DNA of 64,000 bases from Hermatobates lingyangjiaoensis (Eukaryota > Arthropoda > Insecta > Hemiptera > Hermatobatidae), in the NCBI GenBank assembly GCA_026182355.1, contig JAPFBL010000070.1, forward strand, positions 979,501 through 1,043,500, written 5' to 3'. A model generated the notes under the pieces. It searched no databases and was not told the origin of the DNA. It saw only the letters and a program-made list of their open reading frames with translations. The translations under genes were made by a program, and so were the position numbers. Position 1 is the stretch's first letter. The number at the start of each line of letters is the position of its first letter. This document shows, in pieces, positions 32,838 to 43,914 of the stretch.

Positions 32838-33159
32838 TACCAGGTTAGCTTAGTGGCAACGTGTTCGCCTCTGGACTAGTAGGTTTTGGGGTTCAATACC
32901 ACTCTGAACCTCGATTTTTTTATGAATATATTAGAGTACATCGTCCCTCGGAGAGAGGACATTAATTCGTCAGTCCCGAGCCTCTACGATGTCAGGTGCT
33001 CTTTTAAGATCTCTACTTTATATAAACATCAGTTAGGCAAACATTTAGGACTGGCAATGAAGAATTAATCTTCTGTTGTGCGGCATCACTAAGGGTCAGC
33101 GTTCGGTCTATTTGTGTTCTCTTATGGGACTACCACTGCATCCTAACCAAAGCCAGCCT
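32838..33159 (+). mobile_element. tRNA-derived SINE in unit 2
   Basis: Identical duplicate of 29949-30270; not an independent insertion. Confidence 0.85.
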
Positions 33160-33494
33160 ACTATCGGTCGTAAAAACAATGTTCAATAATCCATTTTTTG
33201 CATCCAAAGAGAGTGAAAACCGGTTGAAATATTTTCTCAAATAATTTTCATTGTAGTAAAAGTTGAATGAGGGAAATTGTCATAAGTAGACAAACAGTTG
33301 AAAAACGGTTCACTTTAGTGTTCAGTTTTTTGTTCTCAAAATTTTCAAAGTGTATATATTAAAAACTTTAATTGTTTAAACAGGAATATAACTCTATTGT
33401 TTTATTGTTTGTTTCTAACATTAACACTGAAAATCTTTCACGTTCAGTTCACGTGAACGTGAAATCAGTTCACGTTCATCAGGGCTACAACTTT

Positions 33495-33686
33495 CTACTG
33501 TTGTAGAGGTGGAATGTTTGGCTCATTTATTATTTGAGCTTCAACTGTACAGCCTAGGCCATAATGGCCCCCTTTGTTATCTACTGGACAGTGTTGCCGT
33601 AATATAGAATTATTACCAGCAGGGTAAACACTGTGACACCGCATGTTGACAGTTATTCCTAACCCCTGTAATGCCTTCCACATGTC
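33495..33686 (-). CDS. Candidate terminal exon, duplicate copy
   Basis: Identical to 30606-30797, including the acceptor-like sequence. Confidence 0.3.
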   Translation of the reverse strand, partial: DMWKALQGLGITVNMRCHSVYPAGNNSILRQHCPVDNKGGHYGLGCTVEAQIINEPNIPPLQQ

Positions 33687-34871
33687 CTGCAATAAAATCA
33701 ATTCCATCACGCAAATATATATCACCGCTTCGACAATGTTTTTACTCAAACAAAACGTAAGAAAAGTGATCAAACCAATGTTGAAATTTTTAAAAAAAAA
33801 TCGATACAAATATTGTCCCTTTCTTAAATAAAACGAAGATCAGATGTAAATTATTGCATGAAATCTAGGTGCGAGATCTGCCGTCGAAATACTTTATCGA
33901 CTTTTTTCAGGAAAGTAAAAGGTAACGGCTTCTCAGAGGAGAAGGGGTCCCTGCGGTACCATTAGATTTAGCTTTTGAATGGAACCATGTATCGCCATAT
34001 CAAGGCGAAAATACCTCTCCATCCTAAACCCTATATGTAAAGAAAATATTTTAAATTCGATAAAGTTTAGTAAACATAAAGTTTTGGTCTATCAGAAATC
34101 TTTACTTTAAAAGTTTATTGTCTTTCAATTTTATATTTACATATTTTTGTAAGTTTTAGATCAGAATTTTACATTTGTAACATTCTATACGTTTAACTTT
34201 TTGATATCTGCGTAAGAGTTGACTCTTATACTATTTTTTATATATGAATATAACATATACTATCAGTATAGATAAAATAACTACCTGTAAAGTCCTTGTA
34301 GAGCATCAACTTAAATATCACGAATGGTATAAAAAACTTGTTTCAAAACAGGATCATTTCTGCGACATACAGGTTGTAATCCATAACTGCTACCTTCAGT
34401 GAAAAGTATTATTCTATATTCTAGAATACCAATGAAATAATAACATTAAATCAACCAAAAATAATAAATAGCGTCTCAAGTTTGAAAAGGAAAAAAATAA
34501 TATTAGAACCTGAGACACTTTTTCTTTTTATATAAAGAAAAAAATACGAGGTAGAATTTTCATTGAATAAAAGAAAAAAGAAATTAATATGAGCGCTAGA
34601 AAGGTTGGCAGCTCTGAGGCATATCATCTTTCTACCAAGTGATCCATCTCTTCAATTACACACTCTACTGTTTTCTCTTTAACCTGTCTGTACCTTTACA
34701 ATACTGAATGTTTTCCTTTTAAAAAACCAATAATAATTTATTCAACAGTTCAGTGTAATATAAGTGGATTTTTTTTGTAAATAAATGATATATTATTCGG
34801 TGAATTTAATGACATATGCCATAATTAATATAATAAACGATTACAACAACACCAACGACCCATGAATATAC

Positions 34872-36345
34872 CTGCGCACTATAGTGCACGTCGTAACTAG
34901 CAGTTCCAGACCAGAGGCCTTCTACTGCTTGATTACTGTGGTACTATAACTTGGACTGTCTGTAATTCATGTCAGATATTAAGTTCGTCTGTACAGTAAT
35001 GATGTCGTATTCGTGGTGTTGTTGTGGTCATGGTTTTCAATGTTTTTAGACATGATTGGAAAAGTAGTGAGATAGTCAGTGGATGAAGTAATTGTTCAGT
35101 GAGGTTGAGAAAGGTTGGTGACAGAATTTAGAGTTTGTACAGGGAGGTTCGGATGAATAGGTAGTTTGTTGTCTTCATTGGTAGTAATTCGAGTGATGTA
35201 GCTGTCTATGGATTCCATTTTCAAATCATGGTAAATATCAACATTACGGGCGTACCAAGGAGTTCTGGCTATAAGGCGGGCACACTTATTTTGAACAATC
35301 TGGATACCAGCCGATGGTGCAGCTCTAAACCAGCCGGAGCATCCATAAGTCATCGCTGAACGAACGACCCCCTTATAGACAAGGTCCTTGACCGAATCGG
35401 GAGAATTACTTGATTTGAAAAGAGAATATAGATTACACATCAAGTAAATTCCAAGCTTGGATTTATTATGGAGGTGTTGCTTGAATGTTAATCTGATCAA
35501 TTTAATCCATTGATCTGGTTACCAATGAAGACAGGAGGAGGACGGGGAGGAACACTCTTACAGAATCGAACATGGGAACTCTTTGTTGGGTTGAACGCTA
35601 GTTTCCACTTTGTGAACCAATGCAAAGCCCCATCGAGGAACATTGCAATTTTCTGGTGGCATAGCTCACATTAGTACATCGATAAGCTACAGCGGTGTCA
35701 TCCACAAAGAGTCCGAGAAATGTTTGAATTTGATTGGTGAATTGGGAGTTATTATTGGTAGAAGGAGGCTTGGGGAAGTTAAGTGTATACACCCAATTTA
35801 GGATTGGACCAAGAAAACTGCCCTGGGGAACACCTCTATGCATTTGTCCAGTTAGAGAATGTCTGTTATTAATAAAAACCAAAACGTTTCGTCCAGAGAG
35901 GACCAGAACATCCTAGTTTATGCAATATACCCCTATGCCAGACCGAGTCGAAAACTCGCTCCAGATCCAGAAACACTGCCACTGTCTTATAAGGGATGAA
36001 TGGTCTCGCCAGTGCCGTTCCTTGCTTGATGAACCGGACCAATCTTCGAAGCTGTAAAGTGGTCCCATGTTCACTTTGGAAGCTAAACTGTTCCGGCTAG
36101 AATGGCAATTAAGATTTTATTTTCGAAAGAATCAGCCTCTCAAAAACTTTAACCAGACAAGGTACAGACTAATATGGTAGATCTATAGTCCTGCGGAGAA
36201 CGACCTGACTCCCTTATATTATTATGGCTTTGTAATAATATGACTTTTGCTAACTTCCACGCATCTGGGAAGTAGCGCAGCCGAAGACAAGAGTTATAAA
36301 GTGCAGTCCAGCCCCTGAGCCTTCCACTCAATCAGTTGAGTCAAC
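34872..36345 (-). pseudogene. Jockey-type LINE, 5'-truncated
   Basis: Read on minus: YNSCLRLRYFPDAWKLAKVI (36149-36331), then in a shifted frame GVPQGSFLGPIL and FVDDTAV with the catalytic DD of reverse transcriptase (35598-35882). Another shift leads to the C-terminal region with MTYGCSGWF, IQIVQNKCARLIAR and KMESIDSYIT (35096-35500). These are in the order expected for a jockey-clade ORF2. At least two frameshifts make it inactive. The endonuclease domain and ORF1 are missing. The 3' end at 34872 is shared with 14196. Confidence 0.8.
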
Positions 36346-36349
36346 ATTG

Positions 36350-36860
36350 TTTTTAGGGCCAGGACAAAGGATGTTATGGTCAAGTCAGTCTCTGTCAATT
36401 AGAGGTAAAATAAATCAGTACGGGAGTTTCTGTACTTTGATCTAGCGTCCGTTGATCGTTGGCCTGCCGGTTTTACTATTGCTACAATATTGAAAATCAC
36501 TAAACACAATCTACTCTGATACTACAGGAACATAAAAATAAAAAATACAGAAGTATGAATAATTGATAGAGTCACACAGCACTGGAAGATACAGAAGTCG
36601 TCTATGTGGATGCATATTAGTTGGTTCTCTAAAGTGTGATGGTGTGTGGTGGCTATGATGCCTTGTTAGGACGTCGTTTGTTCGGTAGGTTGTATAGATA
36701 GATCCGTGTATTAACTAAGTAGTTAATTAGTCTGGGGCTCCAAGCTAGTGAGTATGTTGGGACAATAGACACCGTTAAAATGGGTTTGAAGGCCGGCGGC
36801 GAGGGAGGAACAAAGGTAATACCTTATGACGTGGGTTGACAGCTGAGGGGGCTGCTCGGC
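36350..36860. other. Unrecognised, GC-richer at 36640-36860
   Basis: It may include more 5' LINE sequence on minus. I could not identify domains. The patch near 36790-36870 is notably G-rich. Confidence 0.3.
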
Positions 36861-37015
36861 TAGGTGGACAGAGAGATGCAGGCTGAGAAGGTCTTTCAAG
36901 TGGACTTTGGGGGTTCAATAAAAATATTTAACAACAGGAGAGCTATATCGCAGATGTTACCTCTTCGGCATCCCAACACAGACTGTCTACAGGAACACGT
37001 AGAAACAATACACAA

Positions 37016-37053
37016 CTCACTTCAATCTTTCAACCTCGTCGTCATCAAGCGAA
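37016..37053 (-). ncRNA. Hammerhead ribozyme motif, left arm
   Basis: Minus strand TTGATGA, stem II CGAC/GTTG, GAAA, AGATTG. One substitution in the first box and a broken stem III palindrome make it a worn copy of the right arm. Confidence 0.5.
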
Positions 37054-37120
37054 GGAGAAGAAGATGAGTTCCGCTTGCTTGGCAAACAGCAACAGCCAAG
37101 CAGAAATCATCATCATCTCC

Positions 37121-37155
37121 TTCTCCTGATGACGACGAGGTCGAAATATTGAAGT
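37121..37155 (+). ncRNA. Hammerhead ribozyme motif, ATAT type
   Basis: CTGATGA at 37126-37132 (consensus), stem II GAC/GTC with a GAG loop, GAAA, ATAT, cleavable T, GAAG. The core is fully consensus. Stem I is only partly paired (TC/GA then mismatch). Confidence 0.68.
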
Positions 37156-37189
37156 GAGTGGTGTATTGTTTCTACATGTTCTTTTCTCG

Positions 37190-37590
37190 TAATCGTCTTA
37201 TATGTTGTCCTAACGAACAGTTTCATATTTTGAATTGATATATTAAATAACAAAAATATCTAACCTATCTGAAGATTATGAAGAATTTAAATTTTCGCCA
37301 TAAATAATTTCAATGACATTCCATTACCAAAATTTATTTATATAAGGATAAAAATTACAAACCAAATTCTATAATTTTAACAAAATAACAAGTTAGTTAT
37401 ATTTTAATTTAATGATCTTTCTGTTTAAGTGTGAAGGAAAGAATTCGACATTATTACAGATTCATTTTCCTTTTAAACGTTTTCAGGTAAAACTTGCGAA
37501 AAATAATTCATATAACAGATATTTATTTTGCTCTTACTATACTTTCAGGCATAATATAATTTCTACATAGTTTTTATAATATATATAATC
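37190..37590. other. AT-rich stretch, nothing recognised
   Basis: No gene or repeat found. Confidence 0.4.
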
Positions 37591-37611
37591 AATCATCTAT
37601 ATAGGTAGATA

Positions 37612-37645
37612 GTCCTATTTTCGGTTGAACTGTCATCAGGAGAGT
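37612..37645 (-). ncRNA. Hammerhead-like motif, AATT-type relative
   Basis: Minus strand CTGATGA, GTTCAAC stem II, CGAAAATAGGAC. The AATT palindrome is mutated to AATA. Confidence 0.5.
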
Positions 37646-37784
37646 TGAGCTAGGGACACCAAGAGCACTTGCAAAGCGACGGTTGGAGTCCAACAGTGTC
37701 AGACATATATATATGTACAACGTTTCACATAAACACGTGATATAACAATCAATGATCAAACCACAATATGAAATGGGAAAAAAA

Positions 37785-37827
37785 GACTAAGGTCTTTCAA
37801 CTGTAACAAGCAGTATTTTTAAGAGTA
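37785..37827 (-). ncRNA. Hammerhead ribozyme motif, worn
   Basis: Minus-strand GAAA and AGACCT are still visible, but CTGACGA has become CTTAAAA. Probably inactive. Confidence 0.4.
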
Positions 37828-37849
37828 AAAAACCCAACGTAGGGTTTTT

Positions 37850-37894
37850 GGCTCTGACGACGAGCGCTTGTTACAATTGAAAGAATTTAGTCCC
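37850..37894 (+). ncRNA. Hammerhead ribozyme motif, AGATCT type, diverged
   Basis: GGCT, CTGACGA, GAGCGCTTG...ACAATT, GAAA, AGAATT, TAGTC. Stem II is weakened and stem III is no longer palindromic. Confidence 0.5.
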
Positions 37895-38021
37895 CCCCCC
37901 CTTTCATATTATGGTTTGATCATTGATATATATACTTGAATGTTATGTAAACAATCCTGCTTGGATATCAACAGTTCAATGTTAATAAAGAAACAGAAAT
38001 ATGAATAAAATATACAATTAC

Positions 38022-38056
38022 AGTCTCTAATTTTCGGTTTCAACCATTATCAGGAC
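38022..38056 (-). ncRNA. Hammerhead ribozyme motif, AATT type
   Basis: Minus strand: GTC, CTGATAA, stem II GGTT/AACC, GAAA, AATT, cleavable A, GAGACTG flank as in the 62.3 kb copies. The last G of the first box is A. Confidence 0.55.
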
Positions 38057-38139
38057 AGCCAAGCGAGTCAGCCCAAACACAACGAGGCTTGAAAGCACAG
38101 GGTTATCATGGGGTCGTACGTTTAGTGTCACGCCGTTTA

Positions 38140-38180
38140 CTGTCCTGAAGATTGTTGAAACCACATTAGTAACCGCAAAT
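38140..38180 (+). repeat. Decayed AATT-family core
   Basis: CTGAAGATTGTTGAAACC retains the layout of the family and pairs loosely with 38022-38056 as a head-to-head arrangement. Confidence 0.35.
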
Positions 38181-38389
38181 GCGTCTTTTTCTTTGTATTT
38201 CTTTTCTAAATTTGAACTATAACTCACTGTTCTGAAGCACTTTCATAACATTCATGTATATATACATTTTTTTTTGGCTCCAACAAACTCAACACCAGTG
38301 TACTTTGTTTCTCTCTTTTCCCTCTGAGTGGTGGTAAAAACCAAAAATTAGATACTGTTATCTATACATTTATCTATCTATATATCTTT

Positions 38390-39175
38390 GTTTATAATAA
38401 ACTTTATATGTATATTAGTGAATTTAGGTACCATCATTTAAAACTACTAACTTTCATCCTGGTATATTTTCTTACTAGTTTTTTACATTCTTGGAAATAG
38501 CCATTTCTCTCTAATTGAGTTTTAAAAAATGTGGGATCAAAGTAGACTGAGGAGGTCTTAAACTGAGCAGAGACAAAAAAAAAACGTGGTTTGTTGTTAA
38601 GAGTACAATGAAAGATTTGTTTTCAACACTGTAAATATAGATCCAGCTTGCTTCAACTATTACTATGTAACATAACTATGTAACTGCCCGGCGCATAGGT
38701 CGATATATCATAAAAAAACAGGTCAAAGATAGAAGATCGCGATAATTTATGAATTTAACCAAAAGACAATCGTGATATCTAACATTTCAACAAGTTTTAA
38801 AGATACATCTTGAAACACATAGTCTGCTTTAGTAATTTAAGCATATTTCACCAAAAGAACCAGTATGTTCATATTAATGATTTTATATTTAAATTAAACT
38901 TGTATATGTGAATGAAAATTGAGTAATGATTTAAAGAAACTTTTATGCAGTTTTTGTATCTCTTTGTATCCAGATATAAAAGATGTCTAGATTAGAAACA
39001 TCTTTCAAGGATCTGAGTCAATTTCCTGGTCCTTGTTAGGAGAGACATAAAAAAAAAATGGATTTTGCAAGGCGTGGGACGCCTTTTTCCAATAACTGAC
39101 TCGAGAACCAAATCTCAGCCACTTTTCAAGTCTGATTATATGTAACCTACCTTATCAAAGTGTCACCTGCATTCA
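38390..39175. other. AT-rich stretch, nothing recognised
   Basis: A short GC-rich spot at 38685-38700 ('ctgcccggcgcatagg') may be a Helitron-end relic. Nothing else. Confidence 0.35.
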
Positions 39176-39178
39176 AAG

Positions 39179-39180
<2 letters not shown>

Positions 39181-39233
<53 letters not shown>
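39181..39233. repeat. (TA)n microsatellite
   Basis: Uninterrupted TA tract of about 52 bases, not obviously tied to a PLE. Confidence 0.95.
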
Positions 39234-39234
<1 letters not shown>

Positions 39235-39638
39235 CACCTTGGATGATAAAAGAGATAATCCTTTGTCATATTTCTATATTAGTTTGAAATTATGAGGGGT
39301 CTTCATTACGTAATTTCAATGAAATTGTATGGAAGATATACAAGAATATATGACAACAATAAACAAGCTTCTTTCAATTTATTGATGAAAAATGTTTAAT
39401 TTCAGCATTGGTATTTGTTTTGCTTTGTTTGAAGCTAGATTAAAGAAGTTTAAGAGATTAAAATGAAACGTGCCCGGTAATTATTGAATCAGTTATGCAA
39501 GTGCACGCACTCTCTTTAAATAAAATTTTAACATGATCAATTAAAATTCCCGATGGGGTTTAACTGGGATTAGATATAAAAATAACGAAAAAAAAATACT
39601 AAAAACTACCTTTTATAATCTTATGAAGTATGTATAAA

Positions 39639-40340
39639 CTAGAAGACCGTCTTTGAAGGGTAAGAATATCAAACATTCTAAGATGATATTCCAAAATATT
39701 ATTAGAAATTATGGAATAATAGAAAAACCATTATTATCACAGTCCATAACTCTCATTAGGTCTGGATTTCCTTTTATGTTTTGCACTTTTAGATATTGAT
39801 CTCAAATTTGTTTTTATCTTATAAATTATACTTCTTATTTAGTATGCGGGTAGGTAGGACCCACTTTTTTAAAGCAACCAAATTATGATAAAGGAAACGA
39901 AATTAAAAACAACTAAGAATACCTATTTACTACAGTATCAGGCACCTAAAAACACTTGTAAATTTTCAAAATAAAAATATCTGTGTAGCTGACGAAACAC
40001 ATCTTAAAAGTCAATAACTTTGCGTTCACGAAATCTTAGGTTTTAAATGATTTAAACCCAAATGATTAAACATACAAAAAATTTGCTGACAAAGTAGATG
40101 TCAGCTTGCTATAGCATATGGTGGATGAGTTTACTTGTGACAAAATTGTTGTCGACAAACAAATAAACAAGCAGACAGAAATTTTTCTAAGGAGGAATTT
40201 GGTTTTCTCGAATATATAAAAAGTACCGATAACTTAAAATGAGTTAGATCTAAGCAATATACAGACAAAACCTTTCTTTCATTTATATAGATTTTCAAAG
40301 GAATAAAATGCAGGGATGAATAGAAACAAATCATATCTGA
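39639..40340 (-). mobile_element. Non-autonomous Helitron
   Basis: Full-length reverse-complement match to 17090-17781. The 3' terminus is CTAG at 39639-39642, with T as the next base on the minus strand. The hairpin AAGAC-G-GTCTT immediately precedes it. No coding capacity. Confidence 0.65.
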
Positions 40341-40344
40341 AACA

Positions 40345-41165
40345 AAACATTGATAATAAGGTACTGCTGGATGTCATGGATTTGAGGTCATTATAAAGTA
40401 CAATATATAAGTTTCGATATTTCCATCTCTAATTATAATCATAAGAAATATCTTCCTTAATAGAGATTTCATCCTGACTTCCCTAGCAATAAATTTTCTG
40501 CTGCCTCCAACTGACAGCCTCTAACTCCTGACTTTCTTACTAGTGCCATCTTGAAGGTGGATTTATGATGAATCGTGCGCCTTAAGTACATGCAAAAACT
40601 TGCAATATGCCGTTAAAATTAATGGCAAAATTTACTAACAAAAAAAAAGAGTAGGATACTCGGATTCTCATCCATCTCAATTTTTACATTTTCTTACTAT
40701 TCGGGTTAGAAGGGAAGAAATGTTCAAGTAATTTAAGATCAATAATGCGTTAGATATTTTTATCTATATTTGGTCTATGTTTTAAATTTACTCTTTTCTC
40801 TAGACATTTCTTTTCTTCATGGTTTTTATTATCCTATATAGAAAATGTATATAGAGCAAAAAATATACTTGCATGATAAAATTTGTTGCTTTATACTCCT
40901 TTTGTATAACAATATTTTTAAACTTCTATACGTATATATGTATATATGATGTATTACGATAATTCGTTGCTCTATAAAGAAGCATAATGATTCTGAAAAA
41001 AAGCAAACATATTCTTGTACAAACGAAGTCTACTGCTAGAAATATATTCATCGACTGGAAGAATTCAAGTGCTAATTGAATGAAAAGAGATTAGACAGAT
41101 GTTAGTATATTTACTTTATATTTGTTACTTTATATATTTGATCACTGATATTAAAAGTATATATA
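40345..41165. other. AT-rich stretch, nothing recognised
   Basis: No gene or repeat found. Confidence 0.45.
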
Positions 41166-41172
41166 TTTTCAA

Positions 41173-41442
41173 TTCAATTGAAATCATAATAAGGTGAAAA
41201 GCTTTCCCTCGTATGCTGTCAACTGCAGTCTAATATTTGACACATTAGTAATAAACATTATTAATTTGAGTCATTGTGCATCATTATTGTCATCTACAGT
41301 TGTCTGGTTTTGAACTCTGTTCATCTTCAGGAGTAATTTTTTTAACAGCTACTTTCGAAGATCAACAAACTTAGAAACCTGTTCAATGCAGAAGACAACG
41401 TACGAGGTAAAGCTGTTCAACTAATTATGATTTCAATTGTAT
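41173..41442. repeat. Imperfect inverted repeat
   Basis: The left arm (41173-41222) and right arm (41401-41442) share AATTGAAATCATAAT...AGCTTT.CCTCGTA. Near 41315-41335 a minus-strand CTGAAGATGAAC...GTTCAAAAC block resembles a worn ribozyme. It has the same layout as the palindromic pairs. Confidence 0.55.
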
Positions 41443-41449
41443 TAGTGTT

Positions 41450-41890
41450 ATTATTGACAATATATATATACTTTTAACAACACTAATCATTACAAATGCC
41501 AAGTTAATATTACATCGGTACTAATCTCTTTTCCTTTGATTACCACTTTTTCCATGTCGACGAATATTTTTCTAGCCTTGGTCTTCGTTTGTACAAAAAT
41601 ATTTTTTTTTTTTTTTGTAGCAATATGTCTACAGTGTGCATCAAATTATCGTAAGATACTCGTATTTTATGAAATTTTAAAAATTGTTACATGCAAATGG
41701 TAACAAATATGACGACAAAAACATGGCAACAAATTTCATCATGCAACAGTATTTTTAGTTCTATATACATTTTTATAAGACATAGTAGAAACAATGAAGT
41801 AGAGAACAGACAGAGAAAAAAAGTAAATATAAAACATAGAGGAAGCTAGTACAGATAACAAAAATAGCTGGTGATAAATAAAAATAAAAA
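41450..41890. other. AT-rich stretch, nothing recognised
   Basis: Contains a 17-base T run near 41600-41618. No gene. Confidence 0.4.
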
Positions 41891-41893
41891 AGT

Positions 41894-42300
41894 ATGAATA
41901 AATCTACTTATAAAAGTAAGAGAACTTCGGATTTACAGCTCTCCAACAGACTGAGAACTGAGACCCCAGAGCATCAACGTAGTCACCTTGTATATGAATA
42001 CAAATGCAGTATAAGGGACTGTGCAATTCTCCCATCCGCATACATAGGGCCGTCTACAACGAAGTTTTCACGGCGTTTAACTCTCCAGCTGAGTGCAGGG
42101 GCCTCTATAGAACAAACAAAAGATGTTCATCGTATGAAACTGTCGAGAGAGGCCCTGATTGAGGGCACTTCCATATTACAACATTATCAAGAGCGCAGCA
42201 GATTACATTAACTGGAGGATGTAGCCCCAAATTGAATATGCAAAGTAGTGATTTGAACACTGTTCCTAGTTAAAAGATATTTGATAATAGTTATAAACTT
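41894..42300 (+). pseudogene. PLE GIY-YIG endonuclease domain
   Basis: The 105-residue frame encodes SHLVYEYKC, YIGPST (YIG motif), FSRRLTLQL with the catalytic arginine, and LSREALIEGTSILQ. A stop or frameshift near 42210 is followed in another frame by the expected tail (residues like NMQSSDLNTVP at 42235-42270), so one small lesion separates the two parts. It is related to 5012-5470 and 8048-8440. The RT is absent. Its 3' noncoding end follows at 42300-42800. Confidence 0.78.
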
Positions 42301-42800
42301 GTAAAGCAGAGAGAAGGTGAATGGCCCCAGATAGAGTTGGCCAACACTGCCACCCTATATGCCTCTCTCTCAAGTTTGCTTTACTTCCTAGTTTTAAATT
42401 CAAACACAGTGTTCGTGTAGACATCGAAAACGTAGTTTAAATTAACTTCTGTTCTTCAGCCTTAATTAATATTAGTTGTATCTAATAATTGTGTATGACA
42501 GCAAAAGTTTGTCGTTTTTTATTATTCGTAGTTTAGAAGTATTTTAGTTACGTATTTTAATTTTCAGTAGACTTACTAGTATTTTGTTAGTATAATCTAT
42601 TAAACTGAATAAGTGTAGTTATTAAAATTTGTTTTATGTTCACGTCAAGGTTATTGTGCATGCACATGTCCCTAGTAAACCTTCTTTGGAAGCTACCAAG
42701 TCTCACAGCAGAGTGACAAGAAAGCTAGAGAGTGTCAGTAACAAAATAGTCAATGCAGAAGCTACTGCTAGTTTTAATAACATTTGCCTAAGGGATGACC
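42300..42800 (+). mobile_element. PLE 3' noncoding end
   Basis: Homologous to 47640-48090 (shared blocks 'gtgtagacat', 'ttcagccttaattaatatta', 'aactagagagtgtcag'-type and GCAGAAGCTACTGC). The ribozyme near 42470-42510 is decayed (CTAATAATTG...GCAAAAGTTTG). Confidence 0.6.
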
Positions 42801-42854
42801 TGCTGTTATCGAAAACAAAAATTTATATAAATATTCAAGTAAATCACCACAAAA

Positions 42855-43225
42855 CATAAGGATGTAATCACTCTGAGGCATTTCGTCGAACACGGCGTCA
42901 GAAAGCAAGTGAATAGAATTGGCGGGAAAGTTATGAATCTTGGTTTGAAGTTTAATGAAGATTGGCAGCACTGAATATATTTTTCGTATTAAATTTAAAA
43001 TAGTCTAATCTGTTTAATAATTCCTTCAATTACAAATTCATCTAGTTTAAAGAGGCCAGGACTGGTGAAGACTAAACTCTTAGAATAAGAGTGAAGGAAC
43101 TTTCAACAAGGTTTCTTCTTCTTTCACATGACGTAAATACCAACTCCTTTGCTTCTTCCCAGTTGATTAAGTGATTTTTGTCTCTAATGTGTTGGAAGAA
43201 ATCACTTTTATCATCCTCTCTTCTA
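42855..43225 (-). pseudogene. PLE endonuclease C-terminal fragment, second type
   Basis: The minus strand encodes DDKSDFFQHIRDKNHLINWEEAKEL followed by RRNLVESS. The pattern H..NHxINWexAxxl...R...ES is the C-terminal part of a different GIY-YIG endonuclease lineage of PLEs. It lacks the LEALYIKE tail of the other copies. It lies tail to tail with the element at 41894-42800. A stem-loop with CTGACGC and GACGAAATG (minus, about 42880-42905) may be its ribozyme relic. Confidence 0.55.
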
Positions 43226-43279
43226 ACAATAAATAAATATATATAAAACAATAATATTACAAGCAATAATTGTAAAAAC

Positions 43280-43910
43280 AGGATTAATAGAAAACAGCAA
43301 GCAATATCAGGGGTTTATCTTTAATCTTACTTATCTATCTTAACTCATACAAACAAATGACACTGGTCATGTACTGTGTTGCACCTTACTAGTAAGTCAA
43401 GTTTATTATTTTCCCTGACTTTTGATGTAGCGTAGTGTTTATACATTTCACAACATGTTCTCTAGTTTTTTTTTTTGGCCTGCTTTTAACTTGACTTGTA
43501 AGTCCTAATAGCTGCCAGCAGTAGAGAAAACTTTGTTTCCACCTTACCTAAACCAACAAACTGCTTCGATATAAGGTTGAAAACTTTCACTTAAAAGAAA
43601 AGCTTATTGTTAAATTTAAACTTTCTAAATTCAAAACACATTTTTATAAATAAAGTAGTTAACTTTCATTAAACTTATAACAATCGTTAAGGTATTTTTA
43701 TTTGGTTATTATTATTCAACAATCAAATTAATTGTTGAATAAAAAGAAAATTTTTAATAGAAAAAACTACTAACTTGTAGAAATGTTAATTTTTACATTA
43801 GACTAATACATCTGTACTAGTTTAACATTTTTAATAAACTAGAAAATTTTGTTAACAATGGTTTGAAACTAATTTAGTTTGATTTCTATTAGATATTTAT
43901 TATTTAGTGT
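43280..43910. other. AT-rich stretch, nothing recognised
   Basis: Includes an ATTGTTGAATAAT-like inverted motif near 43715-43740. No gene. Confidence 0.4.
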
Positions 43911-43914
43911 TTTT

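Larger units (their letters stand above)
31990..34878 (+). repeat. Direct duplication, unit 2 (2889 bp)
   Basis: Second copy of 29100-31989. It joins the LINE at 34872-36345 at its right end. The near absence of differences means a very recent event or an assembly artefact. Confidence 0.95.
36992..37181. repeat. Palindrome with paired ATAT-type hammerheads
   Basis: The arms ('aggaacacgtagaaacaata' and imperfect complement) carry one ribozyme each. They surround a centre at 37055-37115, where GCTTGGC/GCCAAGC-type blocks also pair. No (TA)n tract adjoins this copy. Confidence 0.8.
37738..37927. repeat. Head-to-head AGATCT-family pair, diverged
   Basis: The left arm (37738-37835) and right arm (37838-37927) each hold flank and ribozyme. 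The right arm has an unusual run of ten C at 37893-37902. A short TA tract precedes it. Confidence 0.75.
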
